Positions 47,170 to 58,865 of a stretch of DNA of 64,000 nt are shown here, piece after piece. The DNA is from Taudactylus pleione. Taxonomy: Eukaryota; Chordata; Amphibia; Anura; Myobatrachidae. How positions within the stretch are numbered: position 1 is the first letter of the stretch; the number at the start of each line of letters is the position of its first letter. The notes below the pieces were generated by a model. That model worked only from the letters and a program-made list of their open reading frames with translations, had not been told where the DNA came from and did no database searches. Location of the stretch: contig JAUIMM010000547.1 of assembly GCA_031769625.1 (NCBI GenBank), forward strand, positions 620,001 through 684,000. The letters are read 5' to 3'. The translations under genes and the position numbers were made by a program.

Positions 47170-48702
47170 ATCAAACCAACAGCAGAAGCAGATGGTGCAA
47201 GCGCCCGAAAACGTTCAAATTGAAAACGAGACAATGCATCTGCAATCTCGTTAACAACACCCGGTACAAGACGAGCTCTAAAACGTATGTTGGCCTCTAA
47301 ACAGCGCAAAATTAAATGACGAAGCAAACGCAAAACTAACGGAGAGGACGATCGCTGGTTGTTAATGGCGTGCACCACTCCCAAATTGTCGCACCAAAAA
47401 ATTACATGCCAGTTACTCAGACATGCTGACCACAGCTCCACAGCAACGACAATTGGGAACAGTTCCAAGAGCAACAAATTACTAGTTAAGTCTTCGTCGC
47501 GCCAAACTAAAGGCCAAGCAGTAGCGCACCATTCCCCATTGAAAAAAGCCCCAAAACCAGATGGTCCAGCCGCATCAGTATACAGTTGCAATGACCCATT
47601 TGCTACCGGAGGCGCTGGCCAAATACGTTCGCCATTGAAATGAACCAGAAACTTGGTCCAAACCCGAAGATCTTCCTTAATCTCCGACGACAAATGAATA
47701 TGATGATGCGGCTGTCTCGACCCAGCAGTGGCCCTCTCCAATTTCCTACAGAAAACCCTGCCCATGGGAATTATGCGACAAGCAAAATTAAAGGAACCCA
47801 GCAGTGACTGAACTCCACGTAATCTTACCGTGTCCACTGCTAAACAACCCGCAATCTGTTCTAACAATCTAGCCACTTTGTCGCTCGGTAACCTACAACA
47901 ACCCGCAACCGTGTCTATCTCAATTCCCAAGTACGACAGGCAAGAAATGGGACCCTCCATCTTATCTTGCGCAATGGGAACCCCTAAAATGCGAAACAGA
48001 GCTTGTGCGGAAAAGAGGAGATCTGCACAGACGTCGCTCTCTCCTGGACCTATGAAGAGAAAGTCATCCAAATAGTGCGCCATGCCCGCTTGCCCTGTGC
48101 TGGCCTGAACACACCAGTGAAAAAAAAGAGCTGAATTTCTCAAAATAGGCACAGGAAACCGCACAACCCATAGGCAAACATTTGTCCACAAAGTAACCTA
48201 GTTTGAATCCCATAAACTGCATAGCGTCTGGGTGCAACGGCAATAAACGGAAGGCTGACTCAATGTCTAACTTAGCCAGCAGCGCGCCCTGCCCAAAACT
48301 GCGCACTAAACCTAATACTTCGTCAAAACTTTGATATTTCACTCTACAAAAACTATCCGGAATGGCGTCGTTCACCGAACACCCATCAGGATATGATAGG
48401 TGTTGGATCAAACAAAACTTCCCAAGGGCCTTCTTGGGCACCACACCTACCAGAGAGATACAAAGATCCTGCAATGGAGGAAAAGGGAAAGGACCCTCCA
48501 TCCTCCCCAGCAGCACCTCGGCCCTAACTTTAGCCTGCAAAACTTCTGGGTAGTCCCTGGCCGAGCACAAGTTACGGGGAGACCAGACCCATAAAGGACC
48601 CATTATTGGCAGAGAAAAACCGAACGAAAAACCTTCTAACAAAAAAGAAGCGGATATATAAGAGGATATAAAACCAACCAGCGAGCTAGTGCAGCTAAAC
48701 AA
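47130..48702 (-). pseudogene. Ngaro reverse transcriptase-RNase H (one frameshift)
   Basis: Two overlapping frames. The first (48702-48064) has SYISASFLLEGFSFGFSLP, LVGVVPKKALGKFCLIQHLS and ALLAKLDIESAFRLLPLHP (motif A with the first aspartate), then KCLPMGCAVSCAYFEKF. After a frame change at about 48120-48190 the second (48191-47130) has MAHYLDDFLFIG (catalytic YLDD), YLGIEIDT, then RNase H with LYTDAAGPSGFGAFF (D), LLELFPIVVAVELW (E), IFWCDNLGVVHAIN (D) and NEIADALSRFQFE (D). All catalytic residues are present. The motifs and the gene order are those of the DIRS/Ngaro group. Confidence 0.92.
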
Positions 48703-48726
48703 ATAGGCGAATGAGCCTTAACCAGC

Positions 48727-50576
48727 TCATTTTGACCCTTCACGATCTTGGGTGGCACTAGCAGACCCTCTACGGCAATCTTTGGCCGGATGTTCCCCCC
48801 CACAGAGATGACAGGAGTGACGAAAACAACATGACGACCCCCGTGTACTCCGGGAGTCGTTGAAAGCAAAACATTTCCCCTTCATAACTCCCGTCGCCCC
48901 CGGCCTACCAGTAGCATAACCCTTGCGAGGATGCATCCCGTCCAAAGGGGGCCGATGCTGCTGCGACACCTCTAACCACACCTCTACGTCCTTTGCTCCG
49001 AATGAAATAATCTTGCTGCCATCATGCTTTCTTCTAAATTGCACGTCGTATTCACGCCATGCCAAGGCCCGCGAACGGACAAACATGTCTAGAACTAAAA
49101 AAATATATTTCACTATGTTTACATGTTCGTCCGCTTGCGTCTCCAAATAGCACGCCGCAAATACCAGCATGCCCTTCAACCAACTGGTGAAACTACAGAA
49201 AGCCTCCTCGCCCATACCCCCCTCCTTCTTAGCCTGACCAAAAGCCTTTTTCATATCCTCGGTAAGCGTAAAGAAGTCGACAAATTTACCTTTGCGAATT
49301 CTCCCCCTCACACTTTTTCGCAGGCCGCGAAGAACGGCGGTGTTCGCACAATGCACTGAATCAGCCAATGCCGCCACTGTAGCTAACTCAGTACTAACGC
49401 CCTGTGCAGTTGTACTCACTGACTTCTTGGCTAAACGCCTAGCAACCATTCTGGCTATTTTACGCGGACGCGCAGGGGAACCAGAAGAATGAGAAGAAGA
49501 GGAAGAGTCAGACAGAGACGAACAAGAAGAATCATGCTCACCAGCACCAGAGGGACCCGGAAGAGCTTCCTCGACTTGTTCATTCGTCGTGGCCGAAGAC
49601 TCGCCTGTCGGTCCCTTCTCCATGCCCACTGGATCAGCTGCTGCAACATTGAACGGTTCGCTTGAAGGATGCTCGGTCGCCCTTCGAATATCTGCAACCG
49701 GGGTAGACTGGTGAACAACAGGACCGGAAGACACTACCGCCTGCGCAGGGGGGGTGGGAAGGCCGGGCATAGGAGGAAGGGGTGCAGGCGCGGCTAACAG
49801 ACGAGCCAGAGGCACCAGCGCATCGTGGGCAAACTGGTGGAGGTTTGACTGTACATGACAGGCGATGCGGAAGGCAGCATCGGCGTGGGGGCCGACGATG
49901 CATTCTGCTGAGAAATTGGCAAATAAGGGAAATAAAGTTGCGGATGAAACCCTGAGAAAGGGTAAGATCCAAAAGTGGCCCCAGAGTAGTTGGGATAAAA
50001 AGGTGGAGAGGACACAACTGAGGTGGAGGGATAAATGGGGGCAGCCGCCCCGGAGCTCCATGAAGCCTGACCCCAGGAAGAGCCGGCTGACAAGGGGGGC
50101 GCATTATAAATGGGAGGTGGGGCACTGATGGCGGGGAACCATGGATTCTGATAGGTGGAAGGGACAGCTTGACTTGGCCAAAAATGGGCAGGGTGAGGCT
50201 GACTAATCAAGGGGCTATGTGACTGCCTGACTGCCCCAGGGGTGCTGCTTAAAATGGCCGCTGGGGTTAAGATGGCCGCCGGGCCCGACGTGCAGACCAG
50301 GCCAGCGGGACCACCCATCCCCCGGGGACTGAAAACTAATGCCCCCACGTGACCCGCGGCGCTAACCGCCGGTGGCCCCAATGCAGAGTACCCAGCGGGA
50401 GACGCGAGCACCCGCGCTCCCGCTGGTGCAGCGTAAGCGGCAGCCGCCGCATGGCTGATGGGCGCCGGCAAGGAGCGTCCATCAGACGCTCCCGCCGGCG
50501 GGCCCAATGCAGAGTAACCAGCGGGAGACGCGAGCACTCGCGCCCCCGCTGGTGCAGCGGAAGCGACAGCCGCCAC
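48727..50576 (-). pseudogene. Ngaro gag-like protein (frameshifted)
   Basis: The N-terminal frame from 50576 is alanine- and proline-rich with a duplicated 22-residue unit (PAGARVLASPAGYSALGPPA seen twice). The frame changes around 49850-50000 into the long frame ending at 48727. That part has an acidic/serine tract, a nuclear-localisation-like basic stretch (RKIARMVARRLAKK), a helical core (FFTLTEDMKKAFGQAKKEGG, AFCSFTSWLKGMLVFAACYL, REYDVQFRRKHDG) and ends with CHLCGGEHPAKDC, a zinc-knuckle variant, as is usual for Ngaro/DIRS gag. A proline-rich frame in another phase reaches up to 50862 (MPRPRRSAPPPR) and may be the true N-terminus if a second indel exists. Confidence 0.8.
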
Positions 50577-50919
50577 GTGACTGATGGGCGATGGCGAGGA
50601 GCGTCCATCGGACGCTCACGCCGGAGCCGCGTGAGGAGTGTGCCGGCCCGAGGAGGCTGCCGAGGGCACAACCTCCGCCGGGGTGCCCGGGAGAAGGGGG
50701 AGCCGACGGGGAAGCCGGCTGAATCAAAGGTGAGGTAGGAGAACGCGGGGAAAGAACAGGTGGGGAAAGGGGGGGGCGCGGACGCGCAGGGGGCAAGCTG
50801 AGGGGGCTGGCATAATCAGCCAGCTGACGGGGTGGGGGAGCAGAGCGACGTGGGCGAGGCATGGCGTATTAGGGGAAGAAGCAAACTAATCTAAATTGGG
50901 CAGTGATACTTAGCTTGCT

Positions 50920-51138
50920 TCAAAAATTCCTTCCAAGAGGCTGATCCCAAGGACCACAGGCTCCTATATAGGCCACGATAACCACTCCCCCAAACTATAT
51001 TACTGGCCCTTGGAAGCAGCTGATCACATCCAAACTAACATCAATTAACCCAGCAACAAGGCTGTCATTCAAACACACTGTCAGTAAAAAACTAATAATC
51101 TTAACACTCCTCAATCCTATTCATATTTCGTCATCCAT
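50920..51138 (-). repeat. Ngaro split repeat A1 (5' end of the element)
   Basis: 219 bp matching A2 after removal of the LINE insert. Outer border CGTCATCCAT at 51129-51138. Confidence 0.93.
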
Positions 51139-52030
51139 TCCATGAAATCACAAAAACAAAAATAAAATGAATAACTAAATGATGTATAACTAAGCAACAC
51201 AATAAACATACAGTATAGTAATGACATGCAAGCGCTAATAAAACATCTCCATTTTTTGCTTCTTGATTCTCCTTCTCCTGTCAAGCCGTTATTTCCTAGC
51301 TCTGCTAAGTATGTGAGGTAAATGTCAGAACACCTAGCCACATAAGCAGTAACAGCATCCAATCACTACAATTTTAAGGGACTTCATATTTTTATTCCTG
51401 TACATGTGGCCTTGATGCAGCTGAAGGCAGCTTTATCAGCTACAAAAGGAATAAGTTAGTACTGACAGTAAATTTCAACACGATACAGCAGCTTGTAAAT
51501 GTTGACAGAAAGCAGTGCTGCCTTATGATAAAGGAAAACTGAAAGGAGGCAGAGATACATAGAAAAATATGTATTTTTATTCTGCTTTATGACAACTGTG
51601 TCAAGAGAACATCAAGTTTCGAAAACACAGACACAATGACTCAACAGAGACTTCGCCTCTTCTTTCTTCAGTTTGTCATAGGACACTTTCATCCTATACA
51701 CATTATACATTAGGGTGTAAAACTGTAATGCTTAATAATCCCATTAAAAAACAGATGTACGTTACATACAATTTGCAGGATGATTTATGACAGAGCAGGA
51801 GAGGCAGAGCCGATTAAACCTATATAGATTAGCATTTTCAGGTTTTTATGGGTATAATTTTCTGTTTATGAGCATTTACAGTACTTTGCAGAACTGCCCT
51901 ACGATGAAATGCTGAATGGATCTATACATAAAGGCATCAAATATACACTTGACATCATTGTTTTTCTGTATTACTGACAAATAATGCTGGTGCAACAGGT
52001 ACCAGGATTGAGCTATTGAATTCACACTTG
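51139..52030. other. No gene seen
   Basis: AT-rich flank of the Ngaro element. No terminal repeats or coding motifs recognised. This is among the few stretches without an obvious repeat signature. Confidence 0.4.
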
Positions 52031-52031
52031 T

Positions 52032-52170
52032 GGGGCTGCAGCACAGTTCAAAATTCAAATAGGGGAGCCACACCAGCTGCCAGTCAGTCCTAGCTGGGGA
52101 TGTTTGGCAGCGTTTGAAATTACAGTTGGTGTGGCTCCCCTATTAGAATTTTGGGCTGTGCTGCAGCCCC
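52032..52170. mobile_element. Short hairpin MITE
   Basis: GGGGCTGCAGCACAGTTCAA and AATAGGGGAGCCACACCA recur as complements at the right end (TGGTGTGGCTCCCCTATT, GGGCTGTGCTGCAGCCC). About 45-bp arms around a 50-bp loop. The following GGAGCCGCCACTGC suggests a larger hAT-like parent. Confidence 0.75.
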
Positions 52171-52241
52171 TCCTCTGGAGCCGCCACTGCTTAAATTAGT
52201 GAGAGGTATATGAGGAAGGAGCTGTATGTAGAATGGACTAT

Positions 52242-52780
52242 GGGGGTCATTCAGACCCCCTCGCAAGCGCAGGACGCTCGCAAGCGGGTCGATGGTGCCC
52301 TACTGCGCATGCGCACGACGGAGGGAGCTCCGTCGTGCGCATGCACAAGACCCGGCTAGCGACGGGATAGCCGTCGCTCCGGGTCTCGCACCAAAGGGGG
52401 CGTGCTGTCGATGTTGATTGACAGCACGCCCCCTTTGGTGGGCGTGGCTGCCAGACGGAGGCGTTCCCATGGGAACGCCTACCATCTGAAGCCGACCCCA
52501 CTGATATCAGTAGTGATGTCAGTGGGAGTGATTTTGGCTCTGATAGAGCCAAAATCACTCCAGGGCTTGCGGCAGCGAGACCCTACCGCAGGGTCTCCGT
52601 CGCAAGCCCGATGGTCGCGATGGTCTTGACCATCGCGACCATCATCATGGACGCTCGCTATAGCTGTGGGTGGTCACCCACAGCTATGCGAGTGTCCAAG
52701 AGGCCGCTCCATTTTCATGTAGGAGGGCCCTGATTCAGAGCGAGCGCTCTGGTCAGAGCGACCGGCTCTGAATCAGGCCC
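52242..52780. mobile_element. Harbinger-type MITE
   Basis: Ends GGGGGTCATTCAGACC and GGCTCTGAATCAGGCCC with TAT duplications (52239-52241 and 52781-52783). The interior has several long hairpins, for example GACAGCACGCCCCCTTTGGT with its complement and CATCGCGACCATC with its complement. Shares the ATTCAGA terminus with copies A and B. Confidence 0.85.
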
Positions 52781-52809
52781 TATGTCTCTCTTTAGGAGGA
52801 ATTATTAAT

Positions 52810-53283
52810 ACCCCTTTCAGACAGAGAAAAGAACCCAGTAATTTTCCGGCTCTAGCCGGGTCGACCCGGGTATTTTTTTCTGTCTGAAAGGGTCAACACG
52901 GGACCTAATTCCCGGTACATCGACCCAGGTATTTACCTGGGTTTTTCCCGGGTCTTACACGGGTTGGCGGCTGTCTGAAAGGCGCCGACCCGGGTTTTTC
53001 TACTCCGGGCATAGTAAGCAGCGCTTATTGGCTGAGATGGCGGTGCACGGCCTGCACTTTTCATGACCTCATCTCTGTGTGCCATAAAAGCAGTCCATTT
53101 ATTATGACACACTGTATATTGCAGGGATAATCTGTGTTCTGTATGAAAGGGGTCGACCCGGGAATTTCCCGGGAATTATGTGCTGTGTGAAAGGGGGTTA
53201 GGAGCAAAAATTCCCGGGTCCTTACCGGGTTGAAAGATATGGGAAAAACCCAGGTTTTAGGGATTTTTCTGTCTGAAAGTGGT
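52810..53283. mobile_element. MITE rich in GGGTCGACCCGGG-type palindromes
   Basis: Ends ACCCCTTTCAGACAGA and TCTGTCTGAAAGTGGT are inverted. The interior repeats self-complementary GGGTCGACCCGG and CCCGGGT cores at least five times (52858, 52920, 52945, 52988, 53150, 53165). No coding capacity. Target duplication possibly TA. Confidence 0.75.
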
Positions 53284-53869
53284 ATAAATTACGTATTTTT
53301 GTATTGTGATATAGGAAAATGGACTATATGTCTCCTATATTCAATATACAGCAATACTACAGTATATATTTCCAATAATCAGAGAATGGATATTATATGA
53401 GTGACTTCTGGATTAATGACAAATAGAAATAAATCCACTTGCTTATAAGAATATCCACATGGTGGAATGAGTAAAAGAGTCAGTTTGAGGGTAAGCCCAT
53501 TACTTATAGAGCACCTCCTTCAATGCTTTTCTTTTATCTCCTACAATATTGACCGGAGTAATTATATACAGCCATATCAGTATTGTCTTTATTTCATAGT
53601 GTGGCAGAGTAAGGGAATTACCATATGCATGTAAAGGAGATTAACTGTCACTGCTTTCAGGAAGGTGAGGATGTGGTCAGGCAAGTCAAGCAGAGCACCT
53701 GGGCTAACCCACTTTATATAGGGAAGGAAGGAGCTCTCAGACCCATGGTGAAATAGAGACATGGGTTTAAAACCAGCCAAATAGGATGAAGCAGGGGTTT
53801 CGCTTAGCCTTTAAAAAGGTGTTGGTTCCTTTGGTAGGAGGGTTACATGCTATATTAGCTGCTGATATT
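53284..53869. other. No gene seen
   Basis: AT-rich unique-looking sequence between a MITE and Harbinger B. No motif recognised. Confidence 0.4.
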
Positions 53870-54893
53870 GGCCCTCATTCAGAGCCGCACGTTAACAACA
53901 GTACGCTCGTTGCGTTCCGATGTTGACTAACCGCGCATGCGTCGGTGTTACACCGCGCATGTGCGTACGGCAGATTGCGAGCTTTTTTTCTCTCGTTCCT
54001 AAAATAGCGTACAGGAAGTGACATGTCAAATGTGATTGACAGAACAGGGCGTTTTTGGGTGTTGACGGGGGTGGAGATGACAAAACGCAGGCGTGGCGAA
54101 GCGTTTTTGGGGCGTACATACATTAGCAGATGCGAACGTCAAATGTGTTCGGACCGTCTCATACGTCACTGAAACATCCGCTTTCCCTTCAAAATGCTCG
54201 CACAGCTTAGGGTCAGGATTACTCGACCACATTGGCGATGGCCTTCTCCTCCGTCCCGGGACTCCACGATGGTGCTGCGATTAATCGTGGCTGGTCAGTA
54301 AAGTAATTAGTGTTGGATTGAAATCCGGCTTGGTATGTGTTTGGAAAGCAGTTTATTGGGATAGCACAAAAGCGTACGCAGGTGGAAATCAGAGCTGCTA
54401 ATGTCATGATTACATAATCAATTAGCGTACATTTTTGGGCTTTTATTTTGGCCACAATTTGGTGGTTATGGCCTATTGTAAAAATAATGTCATCATCTTT
54501 TAATTAGCTCCCCTTTTTTTTGGTTTACTGTGGAATTTGCATCGCTATGTGTTTTTTTAAACGTTCCTTAAAGAGGCCTTTTTTTTAACAAAAGAGGGTC
54601 AGTTTTTGCGTTTAAGGCCAGGATTAAATGTAACCCATTTGTACAATAATGTCACAATACAATGTCAGTGTTTTTTTTTAAATTTATTGTTTACACACAA
54701 ACAAATTGGCATAATATTGTATTGCCTTTTTTTGTGGCCAAGATATTTGATCAAAAAAAAAAAAAAACATAACTACTAACATAATCGTAAATACAAAATT
54801 TAAAAACATTTCACAAGAAAGGAGAGGGAAGTTTTGACCAGAAAGGAATATGAGCCAAGCACAGAAGGAAAGTGGGAAAAGTCGCCATTGCTG

Positions 54894-56180
54894 TCACCGT
54901 TTTCTCGCCCGTTTGGCTGGGTGAGGGTGGGCGCCAGACCGGGTCCGGGATGCCATCGGGCTGGCCTGTCCAGAGGCAGATGTTGTGGCCTCTGGACTAG
55001 GCACAGGGCTAGGCACATTTGGAGGATTGCCTGATGTTGTGCCAGAGGTAGAGGATCTGGATGTTCCGGCAGGAAGGGAGGTCGGCTCCACCATGTGCTG
55101 GCGAACGAGCTGCTCCAGGGCATCGGCGATGCGGATGTTGGCCCTGGTATTTTCCGCCAGGGCCTGAGCAATGGTCACGTTGGCCGCAGCATTTTGCTCC
55201 AGGGCCTCAGCCACCCGTATCAGACTGGCGTCCATCCTCTGCAGAATCTCCGTATGGCAATCCGATTTAAAATTGAGTTCTGTGAGGAGGCCCACTGCCT
55301 GCGAGGGGGCACGCCCTGGACTGGCTTCTGCAGGGTCCTCAGCCGGATGTACTGGTTCCTCCCCTGCAGAGTCAGCAGAAATTCTGCGGCCAAGGCTCCC
55401 CTCTGGAGCAGACTCATCCGCCTCTGTCTCTGTTAGGAAATTGGAGAAAAGACTCACATTAGAATCTACATATTGGCACAATAGCATTTCTGAGTTGGTG
55501 ACATCACAAGACTTACCTTGGCCAACATGAGGAGCCGCAAAGTCTGGCATGTCCGTATCCATGTTGGACACGCCAAACACCTCCACAGCCTGCACACACC
55601 CCTGTGCCATCTCTTCTAAGTCTGTCAACTCCAATGACACAGGGGTGGGACCCCCACCTGTCCCCCTTGCATGCCTAGCCCTGTCGGCAAGTTTTTGTTT
55701 TAGACGATATTTGAAGTCTGCCCATCTGTGGAATGAATTTGGAACCATTATCCTTTTTTTTACAATGGGGTTTGTTTATAGGATGGGAAAGTGTTTACTT
55801 ACCGCCGTTTGACATCCCGGGCTAGACGGACATAATCACCCACCCTATTGACAGCAACGGCGACCTCCTCCCACATTCTCCACTTCTGGCTTTGGCTCAT
55901 ATTCCTGGCTGCCTGGGGCAGGATGTCAACGCACTTCTGGATCAAAACCTCCATCTCCTTGCTTGTGAAATGTGGCTGCCTTTTTTTTTTTGCAGCTTTG
56001 GCGGGTTGACTGGGGCCAGCAGTCTTTTCCATGTCATCCTCCTCACCTATTTGGGTAAATATGCAGATTTAGCCACTTCACAACTTGCACAATATTATGT
56101 TTTAAAATACTCATTGACACAAAATGCATGAAGGCCTTACCGCCGCAATTTAGACCATTGTTTCCCTGGTTTGAAGCCAT
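54894..56180 (-). CDS. Harbinger B Myb/SANT-like protein 1 (spliced, 342 aa)
   Basis: Exons 56141-56180, 55803-56046, 55517-55725 and 54894-55429; every intron has GT..AG borders and the 1029-nt sum is one open frame starting MASNQGNNG. The trihelix runs FTSKEMEVLIQKCVDILP, RMWEEVAVAVNRVG, then RWADFKYRLKQKL across the exon 2/3 junction. GTGGGP and SNMDTDMPDFAAPHV are conserved with copy A, and exon 3 is 209 nt in both. Exon 4 has an acidic start (ETEADESAPEG), a helical segment rich in alanine repeats (IRVAEALEQNAAANVTIAQA, then LAENTRANIRIADALEQ) that looks like a coiled coil, and the basic end HPAKRARKR, a likely nuclear signal. Expected partner of the transposase. Confidence 0.88.
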
Positions 56181-56680
56181 GTCTCTGCTTCCAGCATGAA
56201 ATCATCCAGAAATTCTATGTGATTTCGTGACGTATTTATACATGCGTCGTTAGTTTGCGGCCGCATCATTGATTGTGCGTCCCTATGATTCATCCTTAAT
56301 TTGTGCGGGAAAATAAACACTATTTATGGCTTGGTGTGTGTGGATTCGAGGTGGGGTTGTTGGGAGTGTTGTTGGTTAAGTGGTTTGGATTTGGTTGGTT
56401 GGTTGCGTTTGGAGGATTTTGGAGAGTTGTTTTTTTGTTTGTTTTTGCTACATTTCTTTGGTTTTTCCGTTCGCATTTTTTTCATTTTTTCAACATCCTT
56501 TCCTGATTTGGTAAGTTTTGTGCATTCAAATTTGTGGCCAATTGGTGTATTCTTCTGTTTTGTGGTTAGTTAATTTGTTTAACACTCATTTCATCTTTTT
56601 TAGTTTTTTTTTGTTTTCGGACCCAAAGAAGTTTTTTGAGGACATCTTATATATTCGAGTTGGGTAAGTCCATTTTTTGT

Positions 56681-57383
56681 CTTGCATTTGCGAATGAATT
56701 ACGGCATTTTTGACTGTTGGTGTAGCGCCTTGCATTTGCGAATGAATTACTGCATTTTTGACTGTTGGTGTAGTGACTTGCATTTGCGAATAATTTACCG
56801 CATTTTTGACTGTTGGTGTAGTGACTTGCATTTGCGAATAATTTACCGCATTTTTGACTGTTGGTGTAGTGACTTGCATTTGCGAATAATTTACCGCATT
56901 TTTGACTGTTGGTGTAGTGACTTGCATTTGCGAATAATTTACCGCATTTTTGACTGTTGGTGTAGTGACTTGCATTTGCGAATAATTTACCGCATTTTTG
57001 ACTGTTGGTGTAGTGACTTGCATTTGCGAATAATTTACCGCATTTTTGACTGTTGGTGTAGTGACTTGCATTTGCGAATAATTTACCGCATTTTTGACTG
57101 TTGGTGTAGTGACTTGCATTTGCGAATAATTTACCGCATTTTTGACTGTTGGTGTAGTGACTTGCATTTGCGAATAATTTACCGCATTTTTGACTGTTGG
57201 TGTAGTGACTTGCATTTGCGAATAATTTACCGCATTTTTGACTGTTGGTGTAGTGACTTGCATTTGCGAATAATTTACCGCATTTTTGACTGTTGGTGTA
57301 GTGACTTGCATTTGCGAATAATTTACCGCATTTTTGACTGTTGGTGTAGTGACTTGCATTTGCGAATAATTTACCGCATTTTG
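56681..57383 (+). repeat. 48-bp tandem array, about 14.6 copies, upstream of transposase B
   Basis: GACTTGCATTTGCGAATAAT recurs every 48 bp; most units are identical, the first two differ slightly. Open on both strands because 48 is a multiple of three. It occupies the same place as the arrays of copy A but the sequence is unrelated. Confidence 0.96.
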
Positions 57384-57605
57384 GACGGCTTATTCATCAT
57401 ATAATCCAGTTTTGCTTTTCCCTTTTCCATTTTTTGGGTCCATTTGAACCCTATTTGACGTACGGTGTGCAATGTAGTTTTCATCGATGGCCAAATGTGT
57501 TTTTCCGTTATTTTCTGTGTTGGCTTGCAACAATTTTTAACCAAAAAAAAAACCCTTTAAATTTTTGACGTCTCATTGTTGCCTTTTTTACAGTTTATAC
57601 GTATC

Positions 57606-58865
57606 ATGACAATACCCCGGCATGTAAGCAGCTATGGATGGTATCAGAAAGCTAAGTTGTTTTTTCTTACTTTTGGGGTGGGTCAAAAGCCTTACATTGT
57701 AAACTTTGAATTTCAGGTAGATCTGGGGCGAATTGTTCTGGCCCTGCTCCCGGAAGACGACCAACCTCAAACTCGTCCCAGGCGTAGGCATCGTAGGCAT
57801 GCAAGGCCCCAGATATTTCGAACACGTGTCACCCTTTTTGGAATGCCCGATGATGAGGTTTTAAGACGCTACCGTCTACCTCCCAAAATCATCATAGACA
57901 CTCTCTCATTAATAGAAAGTGATCTTGAGCGGCAAATTGACAGTCCAACAGCAATACCACCACTGACGCAATTTATGGCGGTGTTACATTTCTGTGCCTC
58001 AGGATCGTTTCAAACAACGGTCGGAATAGTGGCGGGCATCTCCCAATCCTCCTTTTCCCGGATCCTGAGGGCAGTGATGGAGGCACTTTTCAAGCACCTC
58101 CATCATTTTATTAAAATGCCTTTGGATATGGGTGCCCTTAGTGTGGCCAAGGCCAATTTTTACCAAATAGCTGGCTTCCCACACATCATAGGGGTTGTGG
58201 ATGGTACTCACATACCACTTCAGCCTCCAGCACGGCTGGAGGCCATATTTAGAAACAGGAAACACTATCACTCCCTGAATGTAATGGTGGTATGTGATGC
58301 CTCCCTCCAGATCCTGTCCCTGAATGCTAAATTACCCGGAAGTGCTCATGACTCCTTCGTCATCCGGCAATCAGGGATATGGCAGAAATTAACCAACCTA
58401 CAAGCTGGTGATGCGTGGCTTCTGGGTAAGTGGAGACCTTTAGTACATAACAATGTTAAGCTTGATACACAGTGTTCCTGATGTGGTCTATTTTTGTTCA
58501 CAGGAGACAGTGGATACCCTTGCATGTCCTGGCTGCTCACTCCTTATTTGGCTCCCACACCAGGGCCACAAAGTGCGTATAATTCCGCACTTACAGCCAC
58601 CAGGCAAGTGGTGGAGCGCTGTATCGGCCTTTTAAAAGGCCGATTCAGATGCCTCCACCGCTCTGGTGGCGAGCTCATGTATGTGCCGGATATGGTGTCT
58701 AAAATTGTGGTCCTGTGTGGGATATTTCACAACATTGCCATAAGGAGTGGTGTCCCAATGCAGCCAGAGGATGCCTTACCTGAGGATGGCCCCCCCGAGG
58801 TTGGTCGAAGGTCAGTATGTGGGGGAGCCATACGCGATGATGTGGTGGCCAGATTTTTTAGGTAA
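57606..58865 (+). CDS. Harbinger B transposase (HARBI1-like, spliced, 362 aa)
   Basis: Exons 57606-57623 (MTIPRH), 57717-58425 and 58504-58865; the 1089-nt sum is open and ends with TAA. Introns are 93 and 78 bp with GT..AG borders. Landmarks: VTLFGMPDDEVLRRYRLPP, LTQFMAVLHFCASGSFQTTV (helix-turn-helix region), VVDGTHIPLQPP (first catalytic D), SLNAKLPGSAHDSFV (second D), RQVVERCIGLLKGRFRCLH (final E) and CGIFHNIAIRSGVP. The length of about 360 residues and the DDE spacing fit PIF/Harbinger transposases, which cut at inverted ends and duplicate 3 bp. The stop TAA overlaps a perfect donor-like AGGTAAGT, so an additional spliced 3' exon cannot be excluded. Confidence 0.92.

Larger units (their letters stand above)
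43901..51138 (-). mobile_element. Ngaro-type tyrosine-recombinase retrotransposon (DIRS order)
   Basis: Split direct repeats define the element on the minus strand: A1 (50920-51138), ORFs, B1 (44963-45371), A2 (44378-44962, interrupted), B2 (43901-44307). This A1-ORFs-B1-A2-B2 plan is that of Ngaro elements, which integrate with a tyrosine recombinase instead of an integrase and make no target duplication; none is seen. Genes in order: gag-like, RT-RNase H, tyrosine recombinase, SGNH hydrolase. Three coding regions have frame breaks, so the copy is not intact. The repeats are very similar, so the insertion is not very old. Confidence 0.93.

Noticed and set aside
56681..57383. Possible CRISPR array
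   Set aside because: Units are contiguous 48-bp repeats with no variable spacers, no cas genes, and the context is a eukaryotic transposon.
56586..57404. Long open frames of 240-257 codons on both strands with 16-residue repeats
   Set aside because: They arise from a 48-bp tandem array; the period is a multiple of three and lacks stops. No start context or splice logic, and both strands are open at once.
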